Below are positions 23,160-34,504 of a DNA stretch of 64,000 nucleotides, piece by piece. This stretch comes from Hyperoplus lanceolatus (taxonomy: Eukaryota; Chordata; Actinopteri; Uranoscopiformes; Ammodytidae): contig CM049416.1 of NCBI GenBank assembly GCA_026929865.2, positions 9,614,001 to 9,678,000 of the forward strand, written 5' to 3'. Position numbers and translations under genes: made by a program. Below the pieces are notes generated by a model. That model was not told where the DNA came from, ran no database searches, and worked only from the letters and a program-made list of their open reading frames with translations. Each line of letters opens with the position of its first letter. Position 1 is the stretch's first letter.

Positions 23160-26100
23160 ATGCTGTCAACCGGGCCACAGCTGCGGCTGCTGCTGCGGCT
23201 ATTGTCCTGTGTAACTCTAGTTTTACTTTTACAAGTCACAGACGCCAAGAGAGATTTAAAAAGTGCCTGTACGACCTGTCAGCAAATTACTAATAACTTC
23301 GACAAGGTAAGAGAGCATTTCTATTTGTTCTAATCATATATTGTTCTAATATTGTGTGTTTTTACTCCTATATTAAATAACTGAAATGTCTTTAAGGTCG
23401 TTCAGATCCTTCTGTATGCTACTAACAAATTACACTATTGTGTAGGGCTTCGAGAGAACAGCAAAGCAGAACTTCGGCGGGGGCAACACAGCCTGGGAGG
23501 AGAGAAAACTGTCTAAATATGAGACAAGGTGAGACAAAGTGCACCCTGTCCAGACAACAGGTCATTCTGCCCCAGGAGCCCTGGGTCATTATTAAACTCT
23601 GTTTGCTTTGCCATAGCTGCAGCCAGCCAGGAACAAGAAGCAAATGGAAGTTTTAGATAAGCAATGGAAGCTATAGTTCACTGTGCCCAGGTGGTTGGAA
23701 GCATAGGCAATAGGCACACTTTAAAACTACAGCGATCGCAAAGGTAGGGTGTTCCCAAATCATGCAAAAGACCTGCAATATTTAAATTGTTGTTTCACAC
23801 ATATAATCCTGCAGTAACTTCCTGTTTTATCACACAGTCTAAGTGGTGACACATATTGCTACCTCTACCCCTTCTATCTCTCTCTTTGGATGTGTTGCGT
23901 CTAACCAGCTCACCCCTATGCTTCTTCCTCACAGTGAAATCCGCCTTATGGAGATCATAGAAGATCTGTGTGACAGCAGCAGCTTTGACTGCAACCGTAT
24001 GTTAGAAGAGCACGAAGATGACCTGGAGACCTGGTGGTTCAAGAGGTGGGTGGTCAGCCACAGATGAACAAGCCGGTTGGGTTTCATTTATTTACGGCTC
24101 GCCTCGTGACCATTATATCATGGTATGGAGCACAAACATACATTACAAAAACGAAACAATGACGTGCCGTACAATATGGTCAAAATACAACCAAAATGAC
24201 TTCAAGAATTGGAGGACATTTTTCAAGAAGCCCCTTTTTTACCAATACATTTTGGCATATCTGACCTCAAAAACGGAAAATAGTGTAAACAGAGATGGGA
24301 AGTTCACATAATAGTTTGGCAGATACTTTTTTTCCCAATAATTCATTACATTTACATTCTTGCATTCAAACAGGACATGATACTCATCTCCAACACAGAA
24401 TTGTCAACACAAAGGTTGCATATCCTCTGGTTTCTATCCAGCCATTTATATCTTGCAATGACCTTAGGAATTCTGGTGTTATTCACTCTACTACAGATAG
24501 CCTGCCTGTGCTTTCAGTATCCAATGACTATTTTTTTGAACTATGACACAAATCTTCAAACTTCCTGATACAGAATATAAGTGCAGGTTGTCATTTTAAC
24601 ATATCACTAGGATTTCAACGCCATATATAAAATAAAGATTGATGATGCCTCAGTGACATGTATTTAACCTCATCTCATCTTGTTGCAATGCAGGAAATCA
24701 AAAAATCCTGATCTGCATAAATGGTTCTGCATTGAAAAGCTCAAAGTGTGCTGTCCAAAGGGAACATTTGGGCCGGACTGTAATGGTGAGGAAAAATCCT
24801 TTTGTAAATAATGCATAGGAACAGATAACCCCAAAAGAGCCAGTGGAATACAGCGCTTGCAATGAATTTGTTTAATATTCCTGTGGTTGTGCTGTGCTGT
24901 CTTTCTGATTTGACTATCTGAAGCCTGCGTGGGAGGCTCTGAATGGCCGTGCCACGGTAACGGACAGTGTGACGGAGATGGGACTCGTGGCGGGGACGGA
25001 AAGTGCAGCTGCGACAACAATTACAAGGGTGAATTCTGCCTGGACTGCATCGACGGCTACTTTGCCGAAGTTCGGAACGACACCTTCGCTCTGTGCACAG
25101 GTAGGCCCTCAACACACATGAGCCCAACACTGTCACACAAACTGCATTTCCTGAGACACAACCCAATACCTTCCCTGCTTTCCAAATCGCATACTCTTTT
25201 TTTTTTTTTACTATTCTACATACTACATCCGACCATAAAAAGAATCTAGTAGCATGCAGTAGGCATACAATTGGTACATACTTTTACTTATTTATTTCAT
25301 CATAAAATTGCGCCTTGATCTTGCCTCTTGCTTTTATATCCGTCGAATCCCGGGTTGTTTTCATACGGAGGCTCCGTCGATGTGACGTCACGTCCGGTGC
25401 GCACGGGAATGTGGCCAAGTAGCATGATGAGGGCCGGATGTAGTATACATAGTCATATTTTCATGCATACTAAATCTGACCACAAGAATTGGGAGATCCT
25501 AAATCTTTTTTCTACCATAAGTATGGGTATTGGAATGCAGCCAAAGTCATACACAACAAGGAAGTGGTTGAGTGATAAATCTGTGGTGATCCTGAATGTG
25601 AACTTCCCCACCACCTCCTCCTACAGAATGCCACGCCTCCTGCAAAACCTGCACTGGAGCGACCAATCAAGACTGTGACGAGTGCAAGGAAGGCTGGGAG
25701 GACGATGACCAGGAAGCTTGTGTTGGTAAGAGAACCACAAGATAGGCGCCATGAAGAACGGCTGAAACTGAAACCATTTATGAATTGCTGTTGAACTAAG
25801 GGACATTATGCTCTGTGTGCAGTCAACCTAACAGCAGTTACATTCCATGTGTTACAGATGTAGATGAGTGCTCTCAAGACTCCTCTCCATGTGATGAAGA
25901 TCAGTACTGCCTAAACACTGAGGGCTCCTACTCCTGCAAGGGTAAGAGAACATGTCATACGGTCTCAACTCATAACACTTTACTCATGCATTGAGGGATT
26001 TGTGTCAAATTTATCTCAAACTTACACTTGGACTCTAGGGTGACGTGATTAGATTGTGAAGGTCAAAGCTCAAAGACTTTCTGTGATATTCATCTAATAG

Positions 26101-27025
26101 AACTTTTTTTTGGTTTTTGTGTGTGTTCGTCTTTCACAGCCTGTGACAAAGCATGCTCGGGCTGCACTGGAGACGGTCCTGATAAGTGCCAGGTCTGTGT
26201 CAGCGGGTACCAAAACACAGAGGACACCTGCACAGGTATGATGTGAATAATTCACTATTTGAAGAGTTTAATAACACATTTCATGCTGTACCAGCCAGGG
26301 GGCAGTATATCAAAAATACATGTATTCTAAATTGGTATTGGTATAAATATAATTTTGTAGGTATGGGACAAAATATTCTTACATGCAAATTGTTGTATTT
26401 TGGTGCATGGAGGTCCTTAATAAGAATGGCGAAAAAATAATTTTTTTATTAAACTTGTGTTTTGGAGATAGCTGCAAAAATATTCAAGAGACTAAAGGAA
26501 AAGTCTGATGTGATTCTATAACTTGAGTATTTACAACTAATGTGGGTGGTGTTCAGGTTGGGGTATGCGGAAAAAAACATTTCAATATCAACGTGTGAGT
26601 TGCTGTGTTTGTATCTGCTCGTGGTAATTGACAATAAAGAACTTTGGGATTTGTTTAGATTGAGAACGTGTTGGTACCAACAATTGTGTTTTCCAGATAT
26701 CGACGAGTGTTCCCAGCCAGAGTCGGTGTGCACCGCGGAGCACCAGGAGTGTGTCAACAACAAAGGCAGCTACCAGTGCATCTGCTTGAGTGGCTACGAG
26801 GAGCAGGATGGCGAGTGTGTCCAAACGCCACAGCAAGGTGAAGATTAGTGCTGGTTTAAGGAGTGGTTTCAAATGATCAGCCTTTCTACAGATGCAGTAC
26901 TTAAAGTGACTGTTGGATTGCATCTAAACATGTATTATTGCTTTCTGCTTCCATTCTTAACAGAAGAAGAAGAGGACATGGAGGAGACTGAGACGACCAC
27001 AAGCCAGCATGGGGAGGAGCTTTAA
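23160..27025 (+). CDS. creld2: creld2, ER-resident cysteine-rich EGF-like domain protein 2
   Basis: CRELD2 is a secreted or ER-resident, ER-stress-induced protein with disulfide-isomerase-like features. Exons: 23160-23306, 23446-23528, 23935-24045, 24694-24785, 24924-25100, 25627-25725, 25858-25941, 26140-26235, 26697-26837, 26964-27025. They total 1,092 bp (363 residues plus stop; human 353) with consistent phases. The parts are a leucine-rich signal peptide (about 1-28), a CTTC CxxC motif, the family hallmark FGGGNTAWEERKLSKYE, a CRELD helix region (RLMEIIEDLCDSSSFDC), an EGF/laminin-like module (24924-25100), furin-type cysteine repeats, and two calcium-binding EGF domains opening DVDEC (25858) and DIDEC (26697). 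The C-terminus is GEEL after an acidic tail; the human protein ends REDL, a weak ER-retrieval signal. Poly(A) signal at 27310. There is no transmembrane pair, which excludes CRELD1. Confidence 0.96.
24046..24693. other. creld2 intron 3
   Basis: About 650 bp of AT-rich intron with canonical GT-AG ends. No repeat family or exon recognised in it. Confidence 0.6.
25185..25545. mobile_element. Non-autonomous DNA element, family C, copy 1 (creld2 intron 5)
   Basis: The sequence starts ccaaatcgcatactc, passes through ggcatacaattggtacatac, atttcatcataaaat, ggctccgtcgatgtgacgt and ends near agtatgggtattggaatgca. A clearly related copy lies at 45,640-46,008, sharing each of these blocks in the same order. 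The ends are loosely inverted (ccaaatcgcgtac against tcaaatacccatac). No coding capacity; the class is uncertain. Confidence 0.5.
25990..26085. repeat. Fragment of the ttgagggatt repeat, in a creld2 intron
   Basis: The block ttgagggatttgtgtcaaat, then ctcaaacttacacttggac and gattagattgtgaaggtcaa, resembles the repeat at 1,020-1,330 in brd1. Confidence 0.4.
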
Positions 27026-27309
27026 TGTCAAAGCTAGAACCAATGGGAACGAACCAGGAAGAACGGCACGATTTTCTGCACATCCGAAGCCGTTACATTT
27101 TAAATATGTCAGCTACATGCACTTATAAATGTTCCAGCTGCACGTGGAACCTTCAACAGCCATCCAGGTTTCCCAGCAGTGGATTAAAGGACAACACAAA
27201 AGAGACATTTTATGCTCTCAGTATGCTGGTCGTGGTTGCTGTTGTCTGGTGTGCTCAAACTACCACTTGTCTTTATTTGTTATTTGATTTTTAAAATCGG
27301 AAGTGTTTC

Positions 27310-27315
27310 AATAAA
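27310..27315 (+). terminator. creld2 poly(A) signal
   Basis: AATAAA followed by a GT-rich stretch (ggtgatttctgttg), 285 bp past the stop codon. A fold-back Tc1 element begins only about 100 bp beyond. Confidence 0.7.
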
Positions 27316-27929
27316 GGTGATTTCTGTTGAATTTCAGATTAACCCATGTCGACATATTGTGTATATTTTCTTGTTCAAATTATTGTCTCTTTGTATTCCC
27401 TAAGGAGCAAATGCAGTGTAGTACAGTTACAGTCATATGAAAAAGTTTGGGAACCCCTCTCAGCCGGCATTATAATTGACTCTGCTTTCACAAAAAAAAA
27501 TATAGAAGTGGTATGTCTTTAATTTACCAGGAACAGCTAAGTACTGGGATGTTTTCCAAACAAAGATTTTTTGAAAAGCAGTATTTGGTTGTATGAAATA
27601 AAATAAAATGTGAAAAACTGGCTGTTCAAAAATATAGGAACCCTTGTGGTTTTGTTGATTTTAATGCCTGTAACAGCATGTAAAACTGAGGACTTTTAAC
27701 ACAAAGTTGGTTGGATTATGTTGTTAAGCCTTGAACCTCATAGAAATGTCTGTTTAATCATGAGAAAATGTATTTTAGGTGCCTAAATGCAAGTTGCACT
27801 TCTCTTTGACTCTGCTGAAGTGAGACAGAATGGGATCATCAAAGCAGTTCCCAAAAGATCTGAAAAACAAAGATTGTTCATTGTCATGGTTTAGGGGAAG
27901 GCTACAAGAAGCTTTCCCAAAGGTTTCAA

Positions 27930-28165
27930 TTGTCAATTTCGACTGTAGGGAACGTTGTCAGGAAATGGCAGGACACAGGCATAGTGGCAGTTAAACCCAG
28001 GCATGGCAGACCAAAAAAAAAACAGGAGCGGCATAGGTGGAGGATTGTGAGAATGGTTGCACACAACCCACAGATCACCTCCAAAGGCCTGCAAGAACAT
28101 CTGGCTGCAGATTGTGTATCTGTACATCGTTCAACAATTCAGCGCAATTTGCACCAAAACATCTG
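27930..28165 (+). pseudogene. Tc1-like transposase N-terminal fragment, left arm
   Basis: It encodes about 79 residues of the paired-like DNA-binding region (MSISTVGNVVRKWQDTG, RPKKKQERHRWRIVRMV), then breaks off at the loop junction after CACCAAAACATCTG. Truncated by the fold-back structure. Confidence 0.85.
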
Positions 28166-28169
28166 CTTT

Positions 28170-28560
28170 TTATAAAGACCAAATAACTTAATTTTTGTCT
28201 CATCAGTCCAAAGCATTTTCTTCCAATATGAATCTGGCTTGTCTAAATGAGCTTTTGCATGCTCCATGCAACTGTAACTGTGGCGTGGGCGCAGAAAGGG
28301 CTTCCTTCTCATCACCCGGCCATACAGATGTTTTGGTGCAAATTGCACTGAATTGTTGAACCATGTACAGATACACAATCTGCAGCCAGATGTTCTTGCA
28401 GGTCTTTGGAGGTGATCTGTGGGTTGTGTGCAACCATTCTCACAATCCGCCGCATATGCCGCTCTTGTACTTTTCTTGGTCTGCCATGCCTGGGTTTAAC
28501 TGCAACTGTGCCTGTGTCCTTCCATTCCCTGACAACGTTCCTTACAGTAGAAATTGACAA
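28170..28560 (-). pseudogene. Tc1-like transposase N-terminal fragment, right arm plus loop
   Basis: Starts MSISTVRNVVREWKDTG at 28560. It continues through the arm (LHQNICMAG) and then, in another frame, RKPFLRPRHSYSCMEHAKAH and SYWKKMLWTDETKIKLFGLY up to the loop junction. The catalytic core stops after the first Asp. The frame break lies near 28,310. Confidence 0.8.
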
Positions 28561-29059
28561 TCGAAACCTTTGGGAAAGATTCCTGTAGCCTTCCGCTAAA
28601 CCATGACAATGAATAATTTTTGTTTTTAAGATCTTTTGGGAGCTGTTTTGATGATCGCATTCTGTCTCACTTCAGCAGAGTCAAAGAGAAGTGGAACTTG
28701 CATTTAGGCACCTAAAATACATTTTCTCATGATTAAACAGACATTTCTATGAGGTTCAAGGCTTAACAACATAATCCAACCAACTTTGTGTTTAAAGTCC
28801 TCAGTTTTACATGCTGTTACATGCATAAAAATCAGCAAGACCACAAGGGTTCCCATATTTTTGCACAGCCAGTTTTTCACATTTTATTTAATTTCATAAA
28901 ACTAATTGCTGCTTTTCAAAAAATCTTTGTTTGCAAAACATCACAGTACTTAGCTGTTCCTGGTAAATTAAAGACATACCACTTGCATCTTTTTTGTGTG
29001 AAAGCAGAGTCAATTATAATGCCGGCTGAGAGGGGTTCCCAAACTTTTTCATATGACTG

Positions 29060-31092
29060 TAATTAGAGCATGTTGTTTTGTGCTGCAGTTGTCATAGATG
29101 ACCACATGGTGGCAGTCTAGCCATATGAAATATGGATGCTCACCACTGTGTACAGAACAGTGCCATACTTGAATTGATCTAGAATGGACAAGTTTGTCTC
29201 ACTGTTTTTGCTGCATCTCTTATCTTCATATCTCATTGCTATTCAGATGCATGAGAATATTTGTTTGCAATTTACTAAAATGAATCAGTATTTTTCTATA
29301 TTTAGTTTCTACTATGTTGTGCTATGTTGTTAATCTTAGATGGGATGTCCACATAGGCTACAATGTTAATCTGCAGTTGTCCAATATGTCCCCACGTAGG
29401 TGTTGAGAGATCTTTTTGGAAAGACCTTCCTTTGGCCCCGTATGGATCAAAGCATATTTTCCTAACCCAAGTCTCACCTTGCAAAAAGGCTTCCCGTGGG
29501 ATGATGACAGCTGTTTTGACTCCACAGGCTTGCCAAGGTGGAGGAGCAGCTAGTTGAGACCTGTCTGAGCTGGTATTGAGGAAGCAGACATCACTTACGT
29601 TACCCCCCATCCCCCCCCCCCCTCACAAACACACACACACACACTTTCCACTCAATGGAAAGGTTGTATCAGGGAGAATGGGTAATGGTACCTGTGATTT
29701 GTTTTTGGAACTGCGTGTTCAGGTACAACGAGAGCAATTTCAAACAGGTCAAATTCTTTGAGTGTGATCACACACTTGGCTGATGTCAACCCAAGGACTG
29801 CACAATTATCTTGATGTAATGGTAACCTAGGCCACCCCCCAAAAGATTTATTTTTTCCATTTTTGTCAGCAAAATAGCCTAGTAATGTATGTCAAGTATA
29901 TACTGTAGGCTATTTAGATTCATGTATACCTTCAGACAAGTTATCCCACTGTACCCCCCTTAAGATAACGTCTACCTGTGGTTCTTTCATATTCAACGTA
30001 GGCCTAGAGGTCGTCTATCTTCTTAGCCAACTCTCGGCAAAAATAGCGAATAACCATATTGACAAAATATGAAACTATTCCTTAATATGTCTTCATTACC
30101 ACAATTCAAGCAAATATGTGACAGTGCAAAGAGACAGACAAACAGCACAAAAGCAGCAAAACAACAAAAATAAAGGGAGAACATGTGTTTATAAGAGGGG
30201 TAAGGGAAGACGGAGACAGCAACTGAGGACGTTAGCATGAATCATATCCCTGACTAATACATGAGTCAATCTTACTACTGCCAAAATTCCCATCTAGGTG
30301 AATATAGCCTTTATGAGAGCGGTGACATAGAGGAGATATGTTTGATATGATGTTTTTGTCGCTTGGAAACGACTTGGACTCTACCTTTCAGCACCTCTGT
30401 GATAGAAACAGCTCAAGCAGAGTGAATGCAGTGATGGCAGTCATGTGTGAGTTGGCCGGTACAGTGAGTAATCGCTATAGATCCACCTGGCTTTTCCCTC
30501 ACTCAAGGGCTTTCTTCATTTGCTACACACACCCAAGCAGCGCCGCAACAGAGATTTGGTGATTCAAGCTAAAGTGAGATAATATAGGCCTACTCCACCC
30601 GCCTTATCAGTCTGAACCACAAAGTGGGGCTGCAACAGGGTTCTCTTTCATGTAGAGATGTAGATTCACTCTGTTTGCCAGGTTTTCCTTTTATAGTAAG
30701 GGATTTCAGACTTGTACCGGTATTTTAAATTAGGTTATGTATCAAAACCTCACAACATTTCCCAACCTGGATTGTATCTGTCATTATTGGGGCCAAAATC
30801 TGGAAAAATCAAAATTTGTCTACGGCTCTACGCCATGTCTGGTATGAAGATATGGGAAGTGTGTTAGCCATGTCTAATCAAGATGGCTACTTTCTTTGTT
30901 CAGTCTCTGTCTGACTCAGAGACTTATTTGGATAGCTTTAGGAGTCCCAAGCTGCTTTCCCCCAACGTACTTTTTTGTTTTGTTTTCTGATCTCTACAGC
31001 CAAGAATAGCATGTCTTTTTAGGTGCAATGGCTAATTAAGGTGGCTATACTTTGTGTGAGTATACTGTACCTGAGGTTACATTAGTTACAAT
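29060..31092. other. Gene desert segment with no recognised gene
   Basis: Two kilobases of unremarkable sequence. The only structure seen is a C run at about 29,609-29,621 followed by a short (CA)n at about 29,630-29,645. Confidence 0.5.
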
Positions 31093-31858
31093 TAGGGTTG
31101 CTAAATTCCGGGAATTTTCAAAGTTTTGGGTGGGAATTAACGGGAATTTACTTGGCCTAATTTAAAACAACCCAAATGCACTAAATCCTTCTAACTATGT
31201 TATTTCAGTCCAGGCAAACGTTCTAGACTGTAAAAGCAGTTTTTTCAACTAAGTTTTAATATATTTATGAACATTTAATTTCAAATCAGATTTTTTTTTA
31301 AGTTTATTGAGACACCCAACTTGATATCATATATTGATTTTTACTAGACCAGGTTTACAGAGGCTTAAACAGTGATTTTAGATATAGTTGGGGAAAATAT
31401 ATTTTAGCATAATCTTGACTTAAACAACCAGATTTTATGCAAGTACACTTGGCAAATTGCACATAGCACACATCCTACTGCAGGGGTACTGAGGCCATGC
31501 CCCTTACATGCAATGTGCATTCCTCCATCACATGGGGGGGGCGGGGCATTTGACTTTATTTATTGAATGGGTTGGGTCAGACAGATGAGTAATATTTTAC
31601 TCAACATTCATCTTTTTTGTTTTTTCAGTGAAATTATTGATTGTTCATAAAATAATCAAAACTTGATAAAGTTCTTCTTACAAATAAATCTCTTCAAATA
31701 TAATGTTTTTTGATTGTATTATTTTGCATGGATGTCTGCCTATGACCAAACATAGTGTTTAAATGTTTAGATTTATGTTTGGTTATGAAAAAAAATCATT
31801 TAAATTACCGACATTTAGTTAATTCCTATAATTTCCAATTTTGAATATTGCAACCCTA
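31093..31858. mobile_element. Non-autonomous hAT-type element, 766 bp
   Basis: The ends are inverted: TAGGGTTGC at the left and GCAACCCTA at the right. The element is flanked by an exact 8-bp target duplication GTTACAAT (31085-31092 and 31859-31866). An 8-bp duplication with short inverted ends is typical of hAT elements. The interior is AT-rich with no open frame. Confidence 0.85.
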
Positions 31859-32225
31859 GTTACAATGTACTCGCTTCGCCAGAGCTAGCATTTCCAGAAT
31901 CTCTCCAAAACAGGTTTAAAATAAGTGTAATGTTCTTAAAAATAAGACCTGGGTTTGAAAATAGAATACATTTCCAAATGGTGGTGGGGAATTCACTATT
32001 GTTTCAATTTGTTATATAATTTCAACAACTGATCTTTGTGTAAGTGGGTTGTATGCAGTTCAGTTAGTATGTCACTTGATATGAAAATTAAAATTCCTGC
32101 AAAAAAGTGATTTTTGCAAGATTTTTTCTGTTGTTGTTGCTAAACCTTGATGTTTGCATGGAAGAATACATGGAGATACTCAATGAGCAGGCAGGTTGTT
32201 GTTCAGGAGATTTCCTCAAATATTC

Positions 32226-32285
32226 AGTATTTTGAACTTGTGACCTTCCTGCGACAGCTCTTCTAACCACTGGGTCTGCTTGCTG
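32226..32285 (-). repeat. tRNA-derived SINE head fragment (tentative)
   Basis: On the minus strand, gacccagtggttagaagagc resembles an A-box region and ggtcacaagttcaaaat a B-box region, at about tRNA spacing. No tail recognised. Confidence 0.35.
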
Positions 32286-32418
32286 TTGAAATTAGAATAT
32301 TGTTTATTCCATATGCTGGCCTCCCTTTTTTCGTGCGGCGTAGTGAATCCCTGGTGGGATTTCTTAAGACATACACCAAGGAGTGGATCGTGCGTGCACA
32401 TGCACAGCGTTGCCCGTG

Positions 32419-32420
<2 letters not shown>

Positions 32421-32476
<56 letters not shown>
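32421..32476. repeat. (CA)n microsatellite, about 56 bp
   Basis: Near-perfect ca repeat, preceded by imperfect tgcacgca units. Confidence 0.95.
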
Positions 32477-32477
<1 letters not shown>

Positions 32478-32642
32478 TGGAGCATGTGCACAAACACTAT
32501 GTGGTATGAGGGGCACCCTGCTCTTTTCTCTTGACTTTGTGGTGGTTTTCTTCTGCCAGTAAACCTCAGCTGTGGAGCACATGGCCCAGCTGTCCCGGGG
32601 TGACTACGAGGACACTGACGGGGTTACTGAGGAAACCTGCAG

Positions 32643-32940
32643 AACTTAAAGCTATAATGTGTAATTTCCTTTGCCTCCATGAGTAATTCTGAGTAATTAC
32701 AACAACACTTTCGACTAAACCTACTTGAAGTAAGCCTTCGGTGATCGCAAACATATTTTATACCTTCTGCTGAACGTCCATGTTTTTTCTTAGCAGTAGA
32801 ATCAACAACCATTGAGAAAAACAGAGAAGAGTTTTGTGGAACCGATAGGCTTAATCAAGTTTGTGTCTTCTCATTTGGCAATGACTTGAATGTAACCGAC
32901 ATTCATTTATATGAAATTGTATGCGCTAGCTTCAAAACTA
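32643..32940. mobile_element. Palindromic MITE, family B, copy 1
   Basis: Starts cttaaagctataatgtgtaa and ends tgtatgcgctagcttcaaaa. Internal blocks (acaacaacact, ggtgatcgcaaacat, ccttctgctgaacgtcca, aataggctta-like) match the reverse complement of the element at 62,613-62,970. It is shorter than that copy by an internal deletion. Confidence 0.7.
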
Positions 32941-34382
32941 AACAACACAACATTGTCACTGTGCAGTTAGCGACGCAACCTCCTCTATTCAGAGATGCTT
33001 TCTATTCAAGCAGGCCAGGACACTCTGCCCTCTTCTCCCTAGCTGGCACCAAGTTACGGCTGTGATGATTCCCCTCTTCCTCCTCATTCATCGGTGGTTA
33101 GATCTCGGGGCGCGCTGTTTCCCAAAGCTATCCTTAGACAACAATCCCCTTTGTTCCATTGTGTGGCAGTGGGACGGAGATAATCATAGTGCTGAGGTAC
33201 TGCTGAGGGGAAACTGCAAGTGAAAAACTAGAAGCCAGATGTGGCACCATGTGCTTTTGTTCAGCTGTCAGTGGCCTGCACAGCCTCTGATGTCAGGCTC
33301 TCCTTTAAACCTGCTGCCCTCTCTGTGCTGCGGTGGTGACTGCCTTGCTTTCACCCAACCGGACGCTCCTCCGCCAAACAATTAAGCCGGACAAACTGGA
33401 AGCTCTGCAGAGGAACTCAAATATAGATCCAACATTTTGTTTGTTGTCCCTTTCCGGGCACCGCGACAGAGGTGCCAGAGAGAGCCTCGGTGAATGAACT
33501 CACACTCCGCGCCTCTTGCTTCAAGATGCTTTATGAAACACAGACTTTAGGAGGGAAGTTAAAGCATTAGATGCATGAGTGAGCGGAGCAGCTGTGGAGG
33601 CATGTGTAGAATTAACCCTCTGCCTGGGATTAAGGAGGGGGAAATTGGAAAATTTGTGCTGTGTGCAGAAGGGTTACAGTCTGTGTGACCCCTGAAACAC
33701 AGTAGAACCCACATGCTGGTTTTCACCAAAGAAAGTGGTGTCTTTTAGAAAAATTCTAGTTTGGGTCTGAGGACACAAACAAGAATACGCATTTTCAAAA
33801 GTGAAATCTTAGAATATGCATGTGAAATTAAAACGGTATTCATTGATGTATTTTATTGTCCCACATTGAAGATAATATATTATAAGTGTATTAGGTCAAT
33901 ATGGCGAACTTGATCGCAGCACATGATTGTGTTTTTGTAAGAACAATAGTCACTCTCCTTTGCCCTTTTTTGGTCTTCACCATCTTTTCAGGTAAATATC
34001 TGTCTCCTTAGCTGCCAAGGGCTCCTTTATGTTCACCACCTAGCTTTAGCTTTCTTAACTACAACAGTCCTGTCTGTTGATTGGTGCTGAAATGGGGTTG
34101 ATTAGAGCAGCAAGACTGAACTGAAACGGCCAGGTATACCGGTCCAGAAAAGCGAAACAATGACCTTGAAGAAGCTAACATTCTCAGATCAAGATGACAA
34201 ATCACTGTGGGTTCGTCACTACGAGCGAAACATTTCACATTTGATTAATACTTACACTAAATTTTTTTTTTTTTTTGTATCGCAGTTTCAACGCGGTTGG
34301 GGGTATTTTAGATTGACATTAGAAATCCAATATGCTGAAACCTGAAAATATATCCATTCTGTGCATTTCTTAAAGCAGGAAT
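32941..34382. other. Gene desert segment
   Basis: No gene, RNA or repeat recognised; base composition is slightly higher in GC around 33,000-33,500 than nearby. This part could be worth a conservation check for enhancers but shows no direct signal. Confidence 0.4.
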
Positions 34383-34408
34383 GTTATTATTATTTACTAT
34401 TATTATTA

Positions 34409-34504
<96 letters not shown>
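34383..34504. repeat. (ATT)n microsatellite, about 120 bp
   Basis: Long near-perfect trinucleotide run, the longer of two (ATT)n loci in the window. Confidence 0.95.

Larger units (their letters stand above)
27430..29059. mobile_element. Fold-back derivative of a Tc1-like transposon (two inverted 5' halves)
   Basis: The element is 1,630 bp, flanked by TA on both sides (27428-27429, 29060-29061), with ends cagtcatatgaaaaagtttg. Left arm 27430-28165 and right arm 28325-29059 are inverted copies over their whole 735-bp length, about 90% or more alike by eye. A 159-bp loop lies between them. Each arm carries the 5' end and the N-terminal helix-turn-helix part of a Tc1 transposase: plus strand 27930-28165 (VKPRHGRPKKKQ, MVAHNPQITSKGLQEHLAAD) and minus strand 28560-28325 (VKPRHGRPRKVQERHMRR). 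The loop continues the minus-strand copy to the first catalytic Asp (LWTDETKIKLFG). The second and third catalytic residues are missing, so it cannot make transposase. Confidence 0.9.
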
